Positions 37,813 to 46,971 of a stretch of DNA of 64,000 bases are shown here, in pieces. The notes under the pieces are model-generated. The model made no database searches and was not told where the DNA came from. It saw only the letters and a list, made by a program, of their open reading frames with translations. Position 1 is the first letter of the stretch. Each line of letters opens with the position of its first letter. The position numbers and the translations under genes were made by a program. Location: assembly GCA_012103475.1 (NCBI GenBank), contig WLWS01000001.1, positions 558,001 to 622,000 on the forward strand, given 5' to 3'. The stretch comes from Gammaproteobacteria bacterium. Lineage in GTDB: Bacteria > Pseudomonadota > Gammaproteobacteria > Eutrophobiales > Eutrophobiaceae.

Positions 37813-38486
37813 TGAAAAAAAGCAATGTATTTATCGTCTCATTCTGCCTGCTTACGGTCATTTTCTCCTCACATGCTGTTTATTCAAATATCTCTGCGCA
37901 CGAGCATCAAGGCATTCTTACCCCCTATTTGGGTGAACCAGAGAGAATAGTCTTAAAAGAAAAAGATTTTCAGAAACTGAAAAAGGGTAAGGCAATATTT
38001 AAAAAGCAGCTGGTTGGTGATAACAAGCGGGCCGTTGTTATTACCCGGGTGAAAGCCGATTCATCAACAATCTGGTCAGTTATCAAGGACTTTGATTCTT
38101 ACCCTGAGTGGATTGACGACATTAAGTCTATGGAAATCTATCGTCAGGAAGAGAGTACTATCTATGTCCGATTTGATGTTGAGAATCGCTATTCCGGCAA
38201 AGTAACCTGGTATGCCCGCCATAATTACCCCTCTGACTCAAGAGAATGGGGTACCTGGACCCTCGATTATGACCGAATGTCCGATCTTGATGATTCGGTT
38301 GGTTTCTGGCGCGTTAGTATAGATCCGGAAGATCCCGCTTATAGCCTCGTCTTCTATTCCACCTCGCTTAAACTAAAAACCAGAGTACCTCAATTTATCG
38401 TTCGAATTATTATCAACGCGAAACTCAAACAGTCTACTCAGTGGGTTCAACAACAGTCTGAATCGAGAATGACCTCGATGTACTAA
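37812..38486 (+). CDS. Exported SRPBCC (polyketide cyclase/START-like) protein
   Basis: The 224-residue precursor has a signal peptide to about 27. The SRPBCC fold then shows VVITRVKADSSTIWSVIKDFDSYPEWIDDIKSMEI-type sequence, the usual cyclase/lipid-binding opening. A mid-region WYARHNYPSDSREWGTW and a C-terminal amphipathic helix follow. Such domains bind hydrophobic ligands. Being exported, it may carry or mature a lipid-like product of the operon in the periplasm (inference). Confidence 0.75.
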   Translation: MKKSNVFIVSFCLLTVIFSSHAVYSNISAHEHQGILTPYLGEPERIVLKEKDFQKLKKGKAIFKKQLVGDNKRAVVITRVKADSSTIWSVIKDFDSYPEWIDDIKSMEIYRQEESTIYVRFDVENRYSGKVTWYARHNYPSDSREWGTWTLDYDRMSDLDDSVGFWRVSIDPEDPAYSLVFYSTSLKLKTRVPQFIVRIIINAKLKQSTQWVQQQSESRMTSMY

Positions 38487-38504
38487 AACGGTAGGATAGA
38501 AGGC

Positions 38505-38801
38505 ATGATAAAAAGTGCTGAGAAAATCACATCCGACCCGGATAAGCTTCTGAAAAAAAATACAGCACTGGTGCATTCAGACAATCAAAAGGTCGTTTCA
38601 CATGTGCAAAGAGACAGTGGCGACTGGATAGTCAATACCCTCTTAATAGAAGGTAGCGATGTAGCCTTCAAATTCATGCGTAAGCGGGCATACAGAGACC
38701 TCAAAGGTGCGAGGGTGAATATCACTTATTATCCGGACTCTGAAGATGTTGCCGGTATTAAAATAGAGATTATGAAGATAGTCAGAATCAGAAAATCATG
38801 A
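38505..38801 (+). CDS. Small hypothetical protein ending the six-gene operon
   Basis: I do not recognise this 98-residue basic protein. It lacks a signal peptide and cysteines. The middle has VQRDSGDWIVNTLLIEGSDVAFKF and the end IKIEIMKIVRIRK, suggesting a small beta-rich fold. It lies 18 bp after the SRPBCC gene with a TAGGA/GAAGG ribosome-binding region, so it belongs to the same unit. The next gene is convergent 10 bp away. Confidence 0.65.
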   Translation: MIKSAEKITSDPDKLLKKNTALVHSDNQKVVSHVQRDSGDWIVNTLLIEGSDVAFKFMRKRAYRDLKGARVNITYYPDSEDVAGIKIEIMKIVRIRKS

Positions 38802-38811
38802 CATATCGTTA

Positions 38812-39948
38812 TTAGTAACCCTTTTTCATATTTACCACATTCAATAACTTTTCCCCGGCAACATAGCGACGCAGATTCTCCTGAATAAATATCCAGAACC
38901 TTTCCATTACCAGATCCGAACGTGCAGAGATATGCGGAGTGATAATAACATTCGGCATTGCCCAGAGCGGATGGTCCTGCGGCAATGGTTCTGGTTCGAC
39001 AACATCAAGACCGGCACCGGCAAGTTTCCTGTTTCTCAGGGCATTCACTAATGCTTCGGTAACCACACTTTTACCCCGACCAACATTAATAAAATAAGCA
39101 GACGGTTTAAGAACGGCAAAGAATCGCTCATCAAACAGAGCCGTCGTCGCTGTCGTCAGTGGAGTCGTATTCACAATTAGGTCCGCTTCGCTGGCGAGAC
39201 TCAGCAATTCATCGGATAGCCCGACGTAATCAACAAATTCCGGTTTCGCTCGTCGACTGTTGCGACTGGCAATAACGCGCATTCCCAGGCCCCTGGCTCG
39301 CCAGGCAATTTCAGTCCCGATGCCTCCCAGACCAACCAGAAGAAGCGTTTTACCTTTCAACTCCTGCATGGGATAGCGTTGCGCCAGGCTTCGATCCCAG
39401 TTTTTATCAGTTTGTTGTTGTCGAAACTGATGCAGTCCACGGGAAAAAGAAAACATCATGGCAATGACATGTTCGGCAATGCCCGCCCCATAAACGCCTT
39501 TCATGTTGCTTAAGCTGGCCGCGGATTCGATAAAACCCTTATGTGAAGTACACGACTCCACTCCAGCGGTAAAGTGCTGAACCCACTGCAAAGACATCAT
39601 GTCGGAATTAACGAGCGTACAAGTCCCGAGCAAAACCTGCGCATCATTAAGCTTATCTCCGGCCTGATTTATGTCATTCACGACAAGCAGTTCGGCACCA
39701 TCTGCTGCAGACTTTAAACCGGCAAGACGTTTGTCGTCCAGTCCGGCACCAATCCCGGCAGCGACCATGATGATTAGTTTGGGTTTCACCCATTTGCCGT
39801 CCTTTTTTATCGCTTCCGCTGTTTCCCGAATGCTGAGTTCAGAAAGTAACTTGAGAGCCGCTTCATCCGGCTCGCTTGCGTAAAGCGCAGGTGCCGCTAA
39901 GAAACTGGGTAAAAGAAATAGAAGTACTGTCACAAAAACTGAATTCAT
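38812..39948 (-). CDS. Exported D-2-hydroxyacid dehydrogenase-like protein
   Basis: The catalytic fold is a complete NAD-dependent D-isomer 2-hydroxyacid dehydrogenase. It has a VGLGGIGTEIAWRARGLGMRVIA nucleotide site, the Arg in NVGRGKSV, the Glu in DVVEPEPLP and the His in ITPHIS. Unusually, it starts with a clear signal peptide (MNSVFVTVLLFLLPSFLAAPALYA). I chose ATG 39948 because GGGGAA lies upstream; ATG 39966 has none. The first 50 mature residues are an extra acidic helix segment. A periplasmic NAD enzyme would lack free cofactor unless it keeps it bound, so the role is open. Confidence 0.8.
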   Translation of the reverse strand: MNSVFVTVLLFLLPSFLAAPALYASEPDEAALKLLSELSIRETAEAIKKDGKWVKPKLIIMVAAGIGAGLDDKRLAGLKSAADGAELLVVNDINQAGDKLNDAQVLLGTCTLVNSDMMSLQWVQHFTAGVESCTSHKGFIESAASLSNMKGVYGAGIAEHVIAMMFSFSRGLHQFRQQQTDKNWDRSLAQRYPMQELKGKTLLLVGLGGIGTEIAWRARGLGMRVIASRNSRRAKPEFVDYVGLSDELLSLASEADLIVNTTPLTTATTALFDERFFAVLKPSAYFINVGRGKSVVTEALVNALRNRKLAGAGLDVVEPEPLPQDHPLWAMPNVIITPHISARSDLVMERFWIFIQENLRRYVAGEKLLNVVNMKKGY

Positions 39949-39981
39949 TGTTTTATTCCCCGGCATTTTTACTGTGTAATC

Positions 39982-40614
39982 TTATTGAAATTTGCCTTCC
40001 CGTAAAAAACAGACCACAGCTTCATAAGACCTTTGCGATACTACCAGACCGAAGTGAGAAAGAGGCAAGGACATATGATCCTTCATTCCTTTTAGCCTGG
40101 TTTCTTCAACAGATACGGTTCCATCATTCGGTCTCGGCAAACCCGGAACGATGATACCCATGCCAAATCGTAAAGTCCCGGCAATGCTACCCAGCTCCCG
40201 TTCTTCTTTCCAGTCAGGCATTGTGCCAAGCAATCCATTCTCAATACTGCTGCCCAGTAACATTCTGGTCAAAGCAAAGCTACTCATCATTTTTGCAGCG
40301 TGGCTTTGATTGTGTGGGCTACCCAGTGTGACGATTCTGCCGGGAGTCTGTTGTGGGAAGAGATCAAAAAGATGACGAATAACCAGACCACCAAGACTGT
40401 GTCCGACAAAATGAATAACCTTACTGTTAATATCAGAAACAAAACAATTCAGGCGCCGCGCATTTTCAGCCGGCGTATAGCGAACACTATTGTAGGAAAA
40501 CTGAAACGTGTCATAGTTCCCGCCAAGTCGATAACGCAACAGACACATATCCATGCCGTTCATCCAGAGTCCGTGCACAAGAACTATGGCTTCTTTTTCT
40601 ATTTGTGAATTCAA
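39982..40614 (-). CDS. Alpha/beta hydrolase (lipase-like)
   Basis: The 210-residue protein has the oxyanion loop IVLVHGLWMNG, the nucleophile elbow HFVGHSLGG (Ser near residue 73), and a likely acid in PNDGTVSVEE with the His in LSHFGLV near the end. This is the compact esterase/lipase architecture found in PGAP1-like and EstA-type enzymes. No signal peptide is seen. The substrate is not known. It precedes the 2-hydroxyacid dehydrogenase gene by 33 bp on the same strand. Confidence 0.85.
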   Translation of the reverse strand: MNSQIEKEAIVLVHGLWMNGMDMCLLRYRLGGNYDTFQFSYNSVRYTPAENARRLNCFVSDINSKVIHFVGHSLGGLVIRHLFDLFPQQTPGRIVTLGSPHNQSHAAKMMSSFALTRMLLGSSIENGLLGTMPDWKEERELGSIAGTLRFGMGIIVPGLPRPNDGTVSVEETRLKGMKDHMSLPLSHFGLVVSQRSYEAVVCFLREGKFQ

Positions 40615-40652
40615 TTCAGGACAGCGCCTGCTTCAGGAATTCTTGACCTGGA

Positions 40653-41726
40653 TCAGGCGTCGCCTGCAAGTTGTTTCTGACTGTTTGAAAAATCAAGTAA
40701 GCGCTTGATTGGAACGTTTGCTCTGCTGATGATATCGACAGGCACGTGAATCTCGTTAGTACCATTTTCGAGTGCATTAGCAAGTTTGGTGAGACTGTTC
40801 ATTGCCATCCATGGACAGTGCGCACAACTTTTGCAGGTAGCGCTTTTCCCGGCAGTAGGTGCCTCGATAAAAGTCTTGCCGGGAGCGGCTTCGCGCATTT
40901 TGTGAAAAATGCCATTATCAGTCGCGACTATAAACTCTGTCGCATCCATTTCCTTTGCAGCATTTATTATCCCGGTGGTAGAGCTGACGAAATCGGCCTG
41001 TTTGATTATTTCTGCCGGCGATTCAGGGTGAACCAGTACTTTCGCTTGCGGGTGCTTTTTGCGCAGCTCCTGTAGTTCAAGCGCCTTGAATTCTTCGTGA
41101 ACAACACAACTGCCTTGCCAGAGAATCATCTCAGCGTCTGTTTGTTCCTGCACATACTCACCGAGAAATTTATCCGGAGCCCAAATGATTTTCTCGCCTT
41201 TCTCTTTCAGGTGTCTTACAACATCCACGGCACTACCTGAGGTCACCATCCAGTCTGCTCTTGCCTTGACCTCTGCACTGGTATTGGCATAAACCACAAC
41301 TTTGTGATCGGGGTATTGATCGCAAAAGTCACTGAACTCATCGACCGGACAACCAATATCGAGTGAACACTCTGCATTTAGATCCGGCATCAGAATGCGC
41401 TTTTCCGGGTTGAGAATTTTCGCCGTCTCACCCATAAAACGGACACCGCATACGACCAGTGTTCTGGAATCGGATTCGTTACCGTAACGCGCCATGTCGA
41501 GGGAGTCGGAAACATAACCACCAGTTTCATCAGCCAGTAACTGCAAATCAGAATCGGTGTAATAATGCGCAACCATGATTGCGTTTTGTTCGATGAGTAA
41601 CTTTCTGATACGAGTCTTCAGTTCTTTACGTGAAGCGTCATCAAGGACTTCACAAACCGTTTCCGGAATCTGATCCAGTCGCAGGCGATAGTCGTTATAT
41701 TCAGCAAGAGGGGAGATGGCATTCAT
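40653..41726 (-). CDS. nadA: Quinolinate synthase A
   Basis: The 357-residue enzyme shows the three cluster cysteines of NadA: in [21 protein letters not shown] and [13 protein letters not shown]. It also has [12 protein letters not shown] and [10 protein letters not shown]-type segments. It makes quinolinate from iminoaspartate and dihydroxyacetone phosphate with a [4Fe-4S] cluster. It lies 12 bp after the Nudix regulator gene, in one operon whose promoter carries tandem palindromes. No nadB or nadC is seen in the window. Confidence 0.96.
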   Translation of the reverse strand: MNAISPLAEYNDYRLRLDQIPETVCEVLDDASRKELKTRIRKLLIEQNAIMVAHYYTDSDLQLLADETGGYVSDSLDMARYGNESDSRTLVVCGVRFMGETAKILNPEKRILMPDLNAECSLDIGCPVDEFSDFCDQYPDHKVVVYANTSAEVKARADWMVTSGSAVDVVRHLKEKGEKIIWAPDKFLGEYVQEQTDAEMILWQGSCVVHEEFKALELQELRKKHPQAKVLVHPESPAEIIKQADFVSSTTGIINAAKEMDATEFIVATDNGIFHKMREAAPGKTFIEAPTAGKSATCKSCAHCPWMAMNSLTKLANALENGTNEIHVPVDIISRANVPIKRLLDFSNSQKQLAGDA

Positions 41727-41738
41727 GATATCGATACT

Positions 41739-42416
41739 TTATTTAACAATTTCTACCTGGCCTGGTGACTTTAGTGTGTACAGGCGGGCCGGGCGATGAC
41801 TGCCATTACGCCGGACTTCGCCTGTGTCTTCCATGCAATCGTAGGCCTGTATGCGTTTACGGAAGTTTCGTTTGTCCAGAGGCCCACCATGAATAATTTC
41901 GTAAACTCTCTGTAATTCGCTGAGGGTAAATTTGCTCGGCATGAACTGCAGTGCGATGGTCGAATAATCAAGTTTTGCGGTGAGTCTTTGCTTGGCTTTA
42001 CTGACAATTTTCTGATGATCAAAAGCCAGCTCAGGCAAAGCTTCACAATCGAACCAGCCCAGCGCTCTTGCATCACTTCCAGCACCCAGACTGAGTCTGT
42101 CGATTGGGACTAATGAGTAATAGGCTACAGTGATAACCCGCTCTCTTGGATCCCGCTCCGGCCTGCCGAAGGTGTAAAGCTGTTCCAGATAGACACCGGT
42201 TATCCCGGTTTCCTCCTGCAGCTCCCGTAATGCGGCCTGTTCAAGATCTTCATCAATACCGACGAAACCACCCGGCAGAGCCCAGCCATCTTTGAAAGGT
42301 TCGCTCAGTCTGCGAATAAGCAGAACTTTAAGCTGCTCATCCTGAATCGTAAATATGACGATATCAGTCGAAACCGCTGGATGAGGATACTCATATTGGT
42401 ATTGAAACTGGTGCAT
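41739..42416 (-). CDS. Nudix-domain protein with C-terminal winged helix (NrtR-like NAD regulator)
   Basis: The N-terminal Nudix domain (about 15-145) contains a complete Nudix box, G-x5-E-x7-REL-QEE-TGI, so hydrolase activity cannot be excluded. Residues of about 150-225 (LSELQRVYEIIHGGPLDKRNFRKR onward) match the winged-helix part of NrtR. NrtR-type proteins repress NAD synthesis genes and respond to ADP-ribose. Location directly before nadA and behind tandem palindromes supports a regulator role. Classical NrtR often has a degenerate Nudix box; this one does not. Confidence 0.88.
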   Translation of the reverse strand: MHQFQYQYEYPHPAVSTDIVIFTIQDEQLKVLLIRRLSEPFKDGWALPGGFVGIDEDLEQAALRELQEETGITGVYLEQLYTFGRPERDPRERVITVAYYSLVPIDRLSLGAGSDARALGWFDCEALPELAFDHQKIVSKAKQRLTAKLDYSTIALQFMPSKFTLSELQRVYEIIHGGPLDKRNFRKRIQAYDCMEDTGEVRRNGSHRPARLYTLKSPGQVEIVK

Positions 42417-42422
42417 TCGGTC

Positions 42423-42471
42423 TTAGTGTAGTAAGTACAATAAGTGCAGCTTAGTGTATTTAGTACACTAA
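42423..42471. promoter_or_regulatory. Tandem palindromic operators (NrtR-box-like) before the Nudix-nadA operon
   Basis: Two 21-bp elements lie between aspS and the Nudix gene. The one at 42451-42471 has perfect 8-bp arms, TTAGTGTA and TACACTAA, around 5 bases. The one at 42423-42443 has the same left arm and spacing with one arm mismatch (TACAATAA). Their centres are 28 bp apart. They cover most of the region upstream of the Nudix gene start at 42416, as expected for autorepression. Assignment to the NrtR-like protein is by position. Confidence 0.75.
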
Positions 42472-42492
42472 AAGCAAGCAGGAATATTGACG

Positions 42493-44271
42493 CTATTCCG
42501 TTTTTGGCGGCTTGGCCAGACGAATACCCAGTTCCTTGAGTTGCCGGCTACCGGCTTTAGAAGGTGCCGAGGTTAACAAACAACTGGCGCTCTGGGTCTT
42601 GGGAAAAGCGATGACTTCTCGAATCGAACTGGCGCCAGCCAGCATCATGACGATTCTATCCAGCCCGAAAGCAATACCGCCATGCGGCGGACAGCCATAT
42701 TCGAGGGCATCAATAAGGAAACCGAATTTCTCCTTCGCTTCTTCCTCATTTATACCGAGTAATTTGAGAGCAGCCATCTGCATTTCAGGCCGGTGGATAC
42801 GAATCGAACCGCCACCGAGTTCCATGCCGTTCATCACCATGTCGTAGGCACGTGAAAGTGACTCGCGCGGATTCGCCTCAAGTTCGGCCGCATCGTCGGA
42901 CTGTGGCGCAGTGAAGGGATGATGCAGGGCATCCCAGCGTTTTTCATCTTCGTTGTAATCGAACATGGGAAAATCGACCACCCACAAAGGCGCCCACTCA
43001 CCTTCATGTAAACTCAAATCATTTGCCAGACGTTCACGTAAGGCACCCAAAGCATCATTCACGACTCTGGTTTTATCGGCACCAAAGAAAACCAGATCGC
43101 CGGTTTCAGCCGCCGTTCTATCCATGATTGTCTGCACCACATCATCAGGTAAAAACTTAAGTATGGGCGACTGTAAGCCATCTCGTCCTGTTGCCGCATC
43201 ATTGACCTTAATATAAGCAAGACCTTTCGCACCAAACTGGGCGACATAGGTGGTCAGATCATCAATTTCCTTGCGCGTGAGCTTATTTCCCTGCGGTAAT
43301 CTCAAGGCAGCAACACGTCCATCGTCCATGGTCGCCGGTCCGGAAAACACCTTAAACTCAACACCGGCCATAACATCGCTGACATCAACAAGCTCCAGTG
43401 GGTTACGCAGATCAGGGCGATCCGATCCAAAGCGCTGCATCGCCTCTGCATAACTCATGCGTGGAAAGGGTGACGGTAATTCAATATCCTTCAGTTCTTT
43501 GAAGATGTTGCGCATAAGCGCTTCCATCAATGTCATGAGCTCTTCCTCGTTCATGAACGAGGTTTCTATATCAAGCTGAGTAAATTCCGGTTGCCGATCA
43601 GCACGAAGGTCTTCATCACGAAAACAACGCACAATCTGGTAGTAACGATCCATTCCCGACATCATCAGCAACTGCTTAAACAACTGAGGCGATTGCGGTA
43701 AGGCAAAAAACTCGCCCTGATGAGTACGGCTTGGAACAAGGTAATCACGGGCGCCTTCCGGTGTTGCCTTCGTTAACATTGGTGTCTCAATTTCAAGAAA
43801 ACCCTCATCATCGAGAAAATTATGCATCAGACGACTGACCTGACTTCGCAAACGCATGTTCTTCTGCATAGCGGGACGACGTAAGTCAACATAACGATAA
43901 CGCTGACGAATATCGTCATGCACCTGCTCATCATCAAGTTGGAAAGGTGGAGTTTTCGCCTTGTTCAGAATCTCAATAGTGTGGCCAAGTACTTCGACTT
44001 CGCCTGTCGGCATATCCGGATTGATAGTTCCTTCCGGGCGATTGCGGACTTTTCCAGTGATGCGCAGTACGAATTCATTGCGAACAGAGTCGGCAATGGC
44101 AAAGGCTTCTTCCCGATCAGGATCGAACACGATTTGCGCGAGCCCTTCCCGATCTCTGAGATCGATAAATATGACACCACCATGGTCACGACGACGATGT
44201 ACCCAACCATAGAGTTCAACTTCCTTATCGAGCAGTGAGGTGTCAAGTTGTCCGCAATAGTGACTGCGCAT
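42493..44271 (-). CDS. aspS: Aspartyl-tRNA synthetase (probably non-discriminating)
   Basis: The 592-residue class IIb enzyme is full length for bacterial AspRS. It has an anticodon-binding OB domain, [20 protein letters not shown] motif 2, a GAD domain insert and [13 protein letters not shown] motif 3. His30 in RRRDHGG matches the residue found in non-discriminating AspRS of Pseudomonas; discriminating E. coli AspRS has Leu there. It may therefore also charge tRNA-Asn, which would need GatCAB. That is inference. It lies 93 bp after the DUF502 gene on the same strand. Confidence 0.96.
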   Translation of the reverse strand: MRSHYCGQLDTSLLDKEVELYGWVHRRRDHGGVIFIDLRDREGLAQIVFDPDREEAFAIADSVRNEFVLRITGKVRNRPEGTINPDMPTGEVEVLGHTIEILNKAKTPPFQLDDEQVHDDIRQRYRYVDLRRPAMQKNMRLRSQVSRLMHNFLDDEGFLEIETPMLTKATPEGARDYLVPSRTHQGEFFALPQSPQLFKQLLMMSGMDRYYQIVRCFRDEDLRADRQPEFTQLDIETSFMNEEELMTLMEALMRNIFKELKDIELPSPFPRMSYAEAMQRFGSDRPDLRNPLELVDVSDVMAGVEFKVFSGPATMDDGRVAALRLPQGNKLTRKEIDDLTTYVAQFGAKGLAYIKVNDAATGRDGLQSPILKFLPDDVVQTIMDRTAAETGDLVFFGADKTRVVNDALGALRERLANDLSLHEGEWAPLWVVDFPMFDYNEDEKRWDALHHPFTAPQSDDAAELEANPRESLSRAYDMVMNGMELGGGSIRIHRPEMQMAALKLLGINEEEAKEKFGFLIDALEYGCPPHGGIAFGLDRIVMMLAGASSIREVIAFPKTQSASCLLTSAPSKAGSRQLKELGIRLAKPPKTE

Positions 44272-44364
44272 GATTCAATTATCCTGAGGGTAAGGCGAAA
44301 AAGGCGGCATATTACGGGGCGTCAGGCCTTTGCGCAAGTTAGCAAGGGCATTAAAAAAGGCTTA

Positions 44365-44997
44365 TCAGGCAGGCTTGAGCAAGGATTCCTTAATCGGCCC
44401 ATCGGGAACCACGACACCAATTGAGATAATAAATTTAAAGCCGTCTTCCACACTCATATCCAGCTCAATGATCTCCTGTTTTGGAAAAAGTATGATAAAC
44501 CCAGATGTGGGGTTCGGTGTGGTTGGCAGAAAGACGGCCCGCATTTCCGTATCCATACCTTCGCACTCGATCGCGACAGTCTCATTCGTCAGGAAACCAA
44601 TACTCCATATACCTTTGCGAGGGTACTCGGCAATAACGACTTTTCTAAAAGACTTACCTTTTGAAGTGAGAACGGTGGCGGCAATCTGCTTCACTGCATT
44701 ATATATGCTTCTGACAATTGGAATTCGACTAAGTATGGACTCCCACAAGGCAACAAGCTCCTTGCCGAGCAGGTTTGCCGCAAGCATACCTGTAAGAACC
44801 AGTACCCCGAGTGCCAAAATCAGGCCAAAGCCGGGTATATAGAATCCTAATATTGACTCCGGTTGATATTCATAGGGCAGGATCAGGATAATTTTATCGA
44901 GCAGATCAATCATCAGCTTGACGATCACAACCGTCGCCGCCAGAGGTAACCAGACCAGCAGGCCTGCGATCATATATTTCCTGAGTGTCGCCATCAT
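44365..44997 (-). CDS. DUF502 family membrane protein
   Basis: The 210-residue protein has two N-terminal membrane spans (about 8-32 and 50-75) and a soluble C-terminal domain with SIYNAVKQIAATVLTSKGKSFRKVV and TTPNPTSGFIILFPKQE, which mark DUF502. The function is unknown. The fmdB-DUF502-aspS order is common in gammaproteobacteria. Confidence 0.9.
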   Translation of the reverse strand: MMATLRKYMIAGLLVWLPLAATVVIVKLMIDLLDKIILILPYEYQPESILGFYIPGFGLILALGVLVLTGMLAANLLGKELVALWESILSRIPIVRSIYNAVKQIAATVLTSKGKSFRKVVIAEYPRKGIWSIGFLTNETVAIECEGMDTEMRAVFLPTTPNPTSGFIILFPKQEIIELDMSVEDGFKFIISIGVVVPDGPIKESLLKPA

Positions 44998-45048
44998 CGC
45001 GACAGAATGCCGGATTTAGCAGGTGCTGACTAGTCCGAGGCTGGGATT

Positions 45049-45390
45049 CTAGCCAGTAGACTTGGCTTTTGAGCTGGTTTTTGTGTCTTTTTTTGCAGTA
45101 CTAGCAGAAGACTCTGTTTTGGTTTTCGCCGGACTTGCGGAAGTTTTCTTGGAACCGCCATCACTACTCGGCTTATTATCTGATTTAGATAGGTTTTTTT
45201 GCTCCTTCTTATCTTTAAAATCGGTTTCATACCAGCCTGAACCACTTAATCTGAATGCCGCAGCAGAAACCAGTTTGCGCAGACTATTCTCACCGCATTC
45301 CGGGCATAGCTTAAGCGGGTCGTCGCTCATCTTCTGTAATGCCTCAAGCTTGTGCTCACAGTCGTCACATTGGTATTCGTAAATTGGCAC
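45049..45390 (-). CDS. FmdB-type zinc ribbon protein
   Basis: The 113-residue protein starts MPIYEYQCDDCEHKLEALQKMSD with CPECG, two CxxC knuckles that form the FmdB/CxxC_CXXC_SSSS zinc ribbon. After residue 60 the tail is low complexity, rich in Lys, Ser and Thr, and probably disordered. It may be a small regulatory or assembly factor. It is the first gene before DUF502 and aspS. Confidence 0.9.
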   Translation of the reverse strand: MPIYEYQCDDCEHKLEALQKMSDDPLKLCPECGENSLRKLVSAAAFRLSGSGWYETDFKDKKEQKNLSKSDNKPSSDGGSKKTSASPAKTKTESSASTAKKDTKTSSKAKSTG

Positions 45391-45578
45391 TTCAAGTCCT
45401 CACTTGTAAATCAGTGGCGGAGAAAATAGGGTCTATCGTCGCGAAAATCAAGGGCTATTCTCGCAGATTCCTGGCAAACGACTGCCTGCTTCAAATATGT
45501 CACATTTACCGGACAGGAAAACTTCGGTATCATCGCCTTCCTTTTTGAGCTGCCTGCTCAAAAATTGTTCATGATAAA

Positions 45579-45654
45579 GGGTCGTTAGCTCAGTCGGTAG
45601 AGCAGTGGATTTTTAATCCATTGGTCGCAGGTTCGAATCCTGCACGACCCACCA
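45579..45654 (+). tRNA. tRNA-Lys (anticodon UUU)
   Basis: The 76-base sequence folds into a full cloverleaf: acceptor arms GGGTCGT and ACGACCC, a D-arm with AGCTCAGTCGGTAGAGC, an anticodon loop TTTTTAA with TTT as anticodon, and a T-arm with GGTTCGAATCC. The 3' CCA is encoded. A perfect 9-bp hairpin (arms TTTTTGAGC and GCTCAAAAA at 45542-45564) lies 14 bases upstream, with no T run outside the stem, so it is not a standard terminator. No integrase follows it. Confidence 0.97.
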
Positions 45655-45690
45655 TTTTCCAGAACTACACTCCAATCCTGTATCAGTTGT

Positions 45691-46962
45691 CTAAATCACA
45701 AAACGAATATAGAGATAGCACAGGGCAAAAAGCGTCAACACGACGATGCTGACAATACTAAAGCGTAAAAAGTTTTTTGTCGCTTGATAGTCCGAAGGAA
45801 TTTCATTAGCTGTTATACATCGATGATTGAGGTAAGCCAGTATGGGTGCTGATACGAAGGCAACGGTGGCGCCGAAATCGATAATGTGCGTGAACGAGTC
45901 GAGAAAGAAGCTGCCCAGTAGTAATGGCCCGGTTACAAATAGACAAATTGCGATGATGTACCATTTGTTATCACTTCTGGCGTAATGCAAATCGCTATGT
46001 GACTCTGTCGCAGTCAAGCGATCAATGACAACTGCGAAACTCCTCGGTACGGCATCGAGACCCACAAGTAGTGATGAATACAAAACTGCGAATGTACCTG
46101 CAACGATGACCGGTTTGGTCCAGTCTCCCAGAACATCGGTATACAAATTAATAAATTGTGCAGTAAAGGCAGCGGCGCTATTTTCAACGACAATACCACG
46201 ACTGTGCATTAAGCCAGCTCCAAGCAGCAGAAAACATATAGCCAGAGTTCCGCAGCCGGCATAGCCGATAATAAAATCCTTGTTTACCTCTTCTTTACTA
46301 AAAGAATGCCCGGCCGCTTCTGCTTTGGCACAGGTCCAGAGTGATTGCCAAACAGAGGCATCCATTGGCGAGGGCATCAAACCGACCAGAGCCGCAATAA
46401 AAAGTAATTCTGTGAGTGTTAGTTCACTAATCGATCCTAATGAAGTTCCACTCCATTTGATGTCCGGGATAACCAGAATCGCAGCAAGCACCGTGGTTAA
46501 AGAAATAATCACGACCAATACTTTTGTTATCCGTTCCAGCCACTGATACTGCCCGACAATTAAAATTACTGCGGTTATCGCCAGAATGGTACTGCCAAGC
46601 GCGGCGGTATTCATACTCAGACCAAGAGTTGTCTTCAGTAATCCCGCTGCCAGCAGCGTTATTCCAGAGATAGCAAAGAAACTAACCACACAGGAGGTCA
46701 AGGCGAAATAGAGCAAGGCCCATTTTCCCTGACGACGATAACCTTCCAGTAGACTTTGCCCGGTCGCTGCGGCGTAAGTTGAACCGATTTTAATCGCAGG
46801 GTATTTAAAAACATTAGCTAATACGACAACCAGTAGTAGCGCCAGTCCATACATGGCACCGGCGCGGGTTGATTGCACCAGATGAGATAGACCTACGGAA
46901 GTAGCAGCGAACAACAAGCCCGGCCCCAACGAGCTCATGTTAATAAATTTAGCTGTTCGCAT
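45691..46962 (-). CDS. Nramp-like transporter lacking the DPGN metal motif
   Basis: The 423-residue protein has about 11 spans and the Nramp-like start GPGLLFAATSVGLSHLVQSTRAG. In true Nramp transporters helix 1 carries DPGN, whose Asp and Asn bind the metal; here the place reads SVGLSH. Helix 6, normally with MPH, reads MPSPMDASVW. It is therefore a divergent member, and transport of transition metals should not be assumed. It is 9 bp after a class II aldolase gene and probably cotranscribed, so a substrate linked to that enzyme is possible. Confidence 0.8.
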   Translation of the reverse strand: MRTAKFINMSSLGPGLLFAATSVGLSHLVQSTRAGAMYGLALLLVVVLANVFKYPAIKIGSTYAAATGQSLLEGYRRQGKWALLYFALTSCVVSFFAISGITLLAAGLLKTTLGLSMNTAALGSTILAITAVILIVGQYQWLERITKVLVVIISLTTVLAAILVIPDIKWSGTSLGSISELTLTELLFIAALVGLMPSPMDASVWQSLWTCAKAEAAGHSFSKEEVNKDFIIGYAGCGTLAICFLLLGAGLMHSRGIVVENSAAAFTAQFINLYTDVLGDWTKPVIVAGTFAVLYSSLLVGLDAVPRSFAVVIDRLTATESHSDLHYARSDNKWYIIAICLFVTGPLLLGSFFLDSFTHIIDFGATVAFVSAPILAYLNHRCITANEIPSDYQATKNFLRFSIVSIVVLTLFALCYLYIRFVI

Positions 46963-46971
46963 TATCTGAAT

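Noticed and set aside
45542-45564. Perfect 9-bp hairpin just before tRNA-Lys
   Set aside because: The T and A runs lie inside the stem and no T run follows on either strand, so I do not call it a terminator. It may affect processing, but nothing further supports this.
45579-45654. tRNA-Lys as a possible integration site for a mobile island
   Set aside because: No integrase, direct repeat of the tRNA end or change in gene character was seen on either side.
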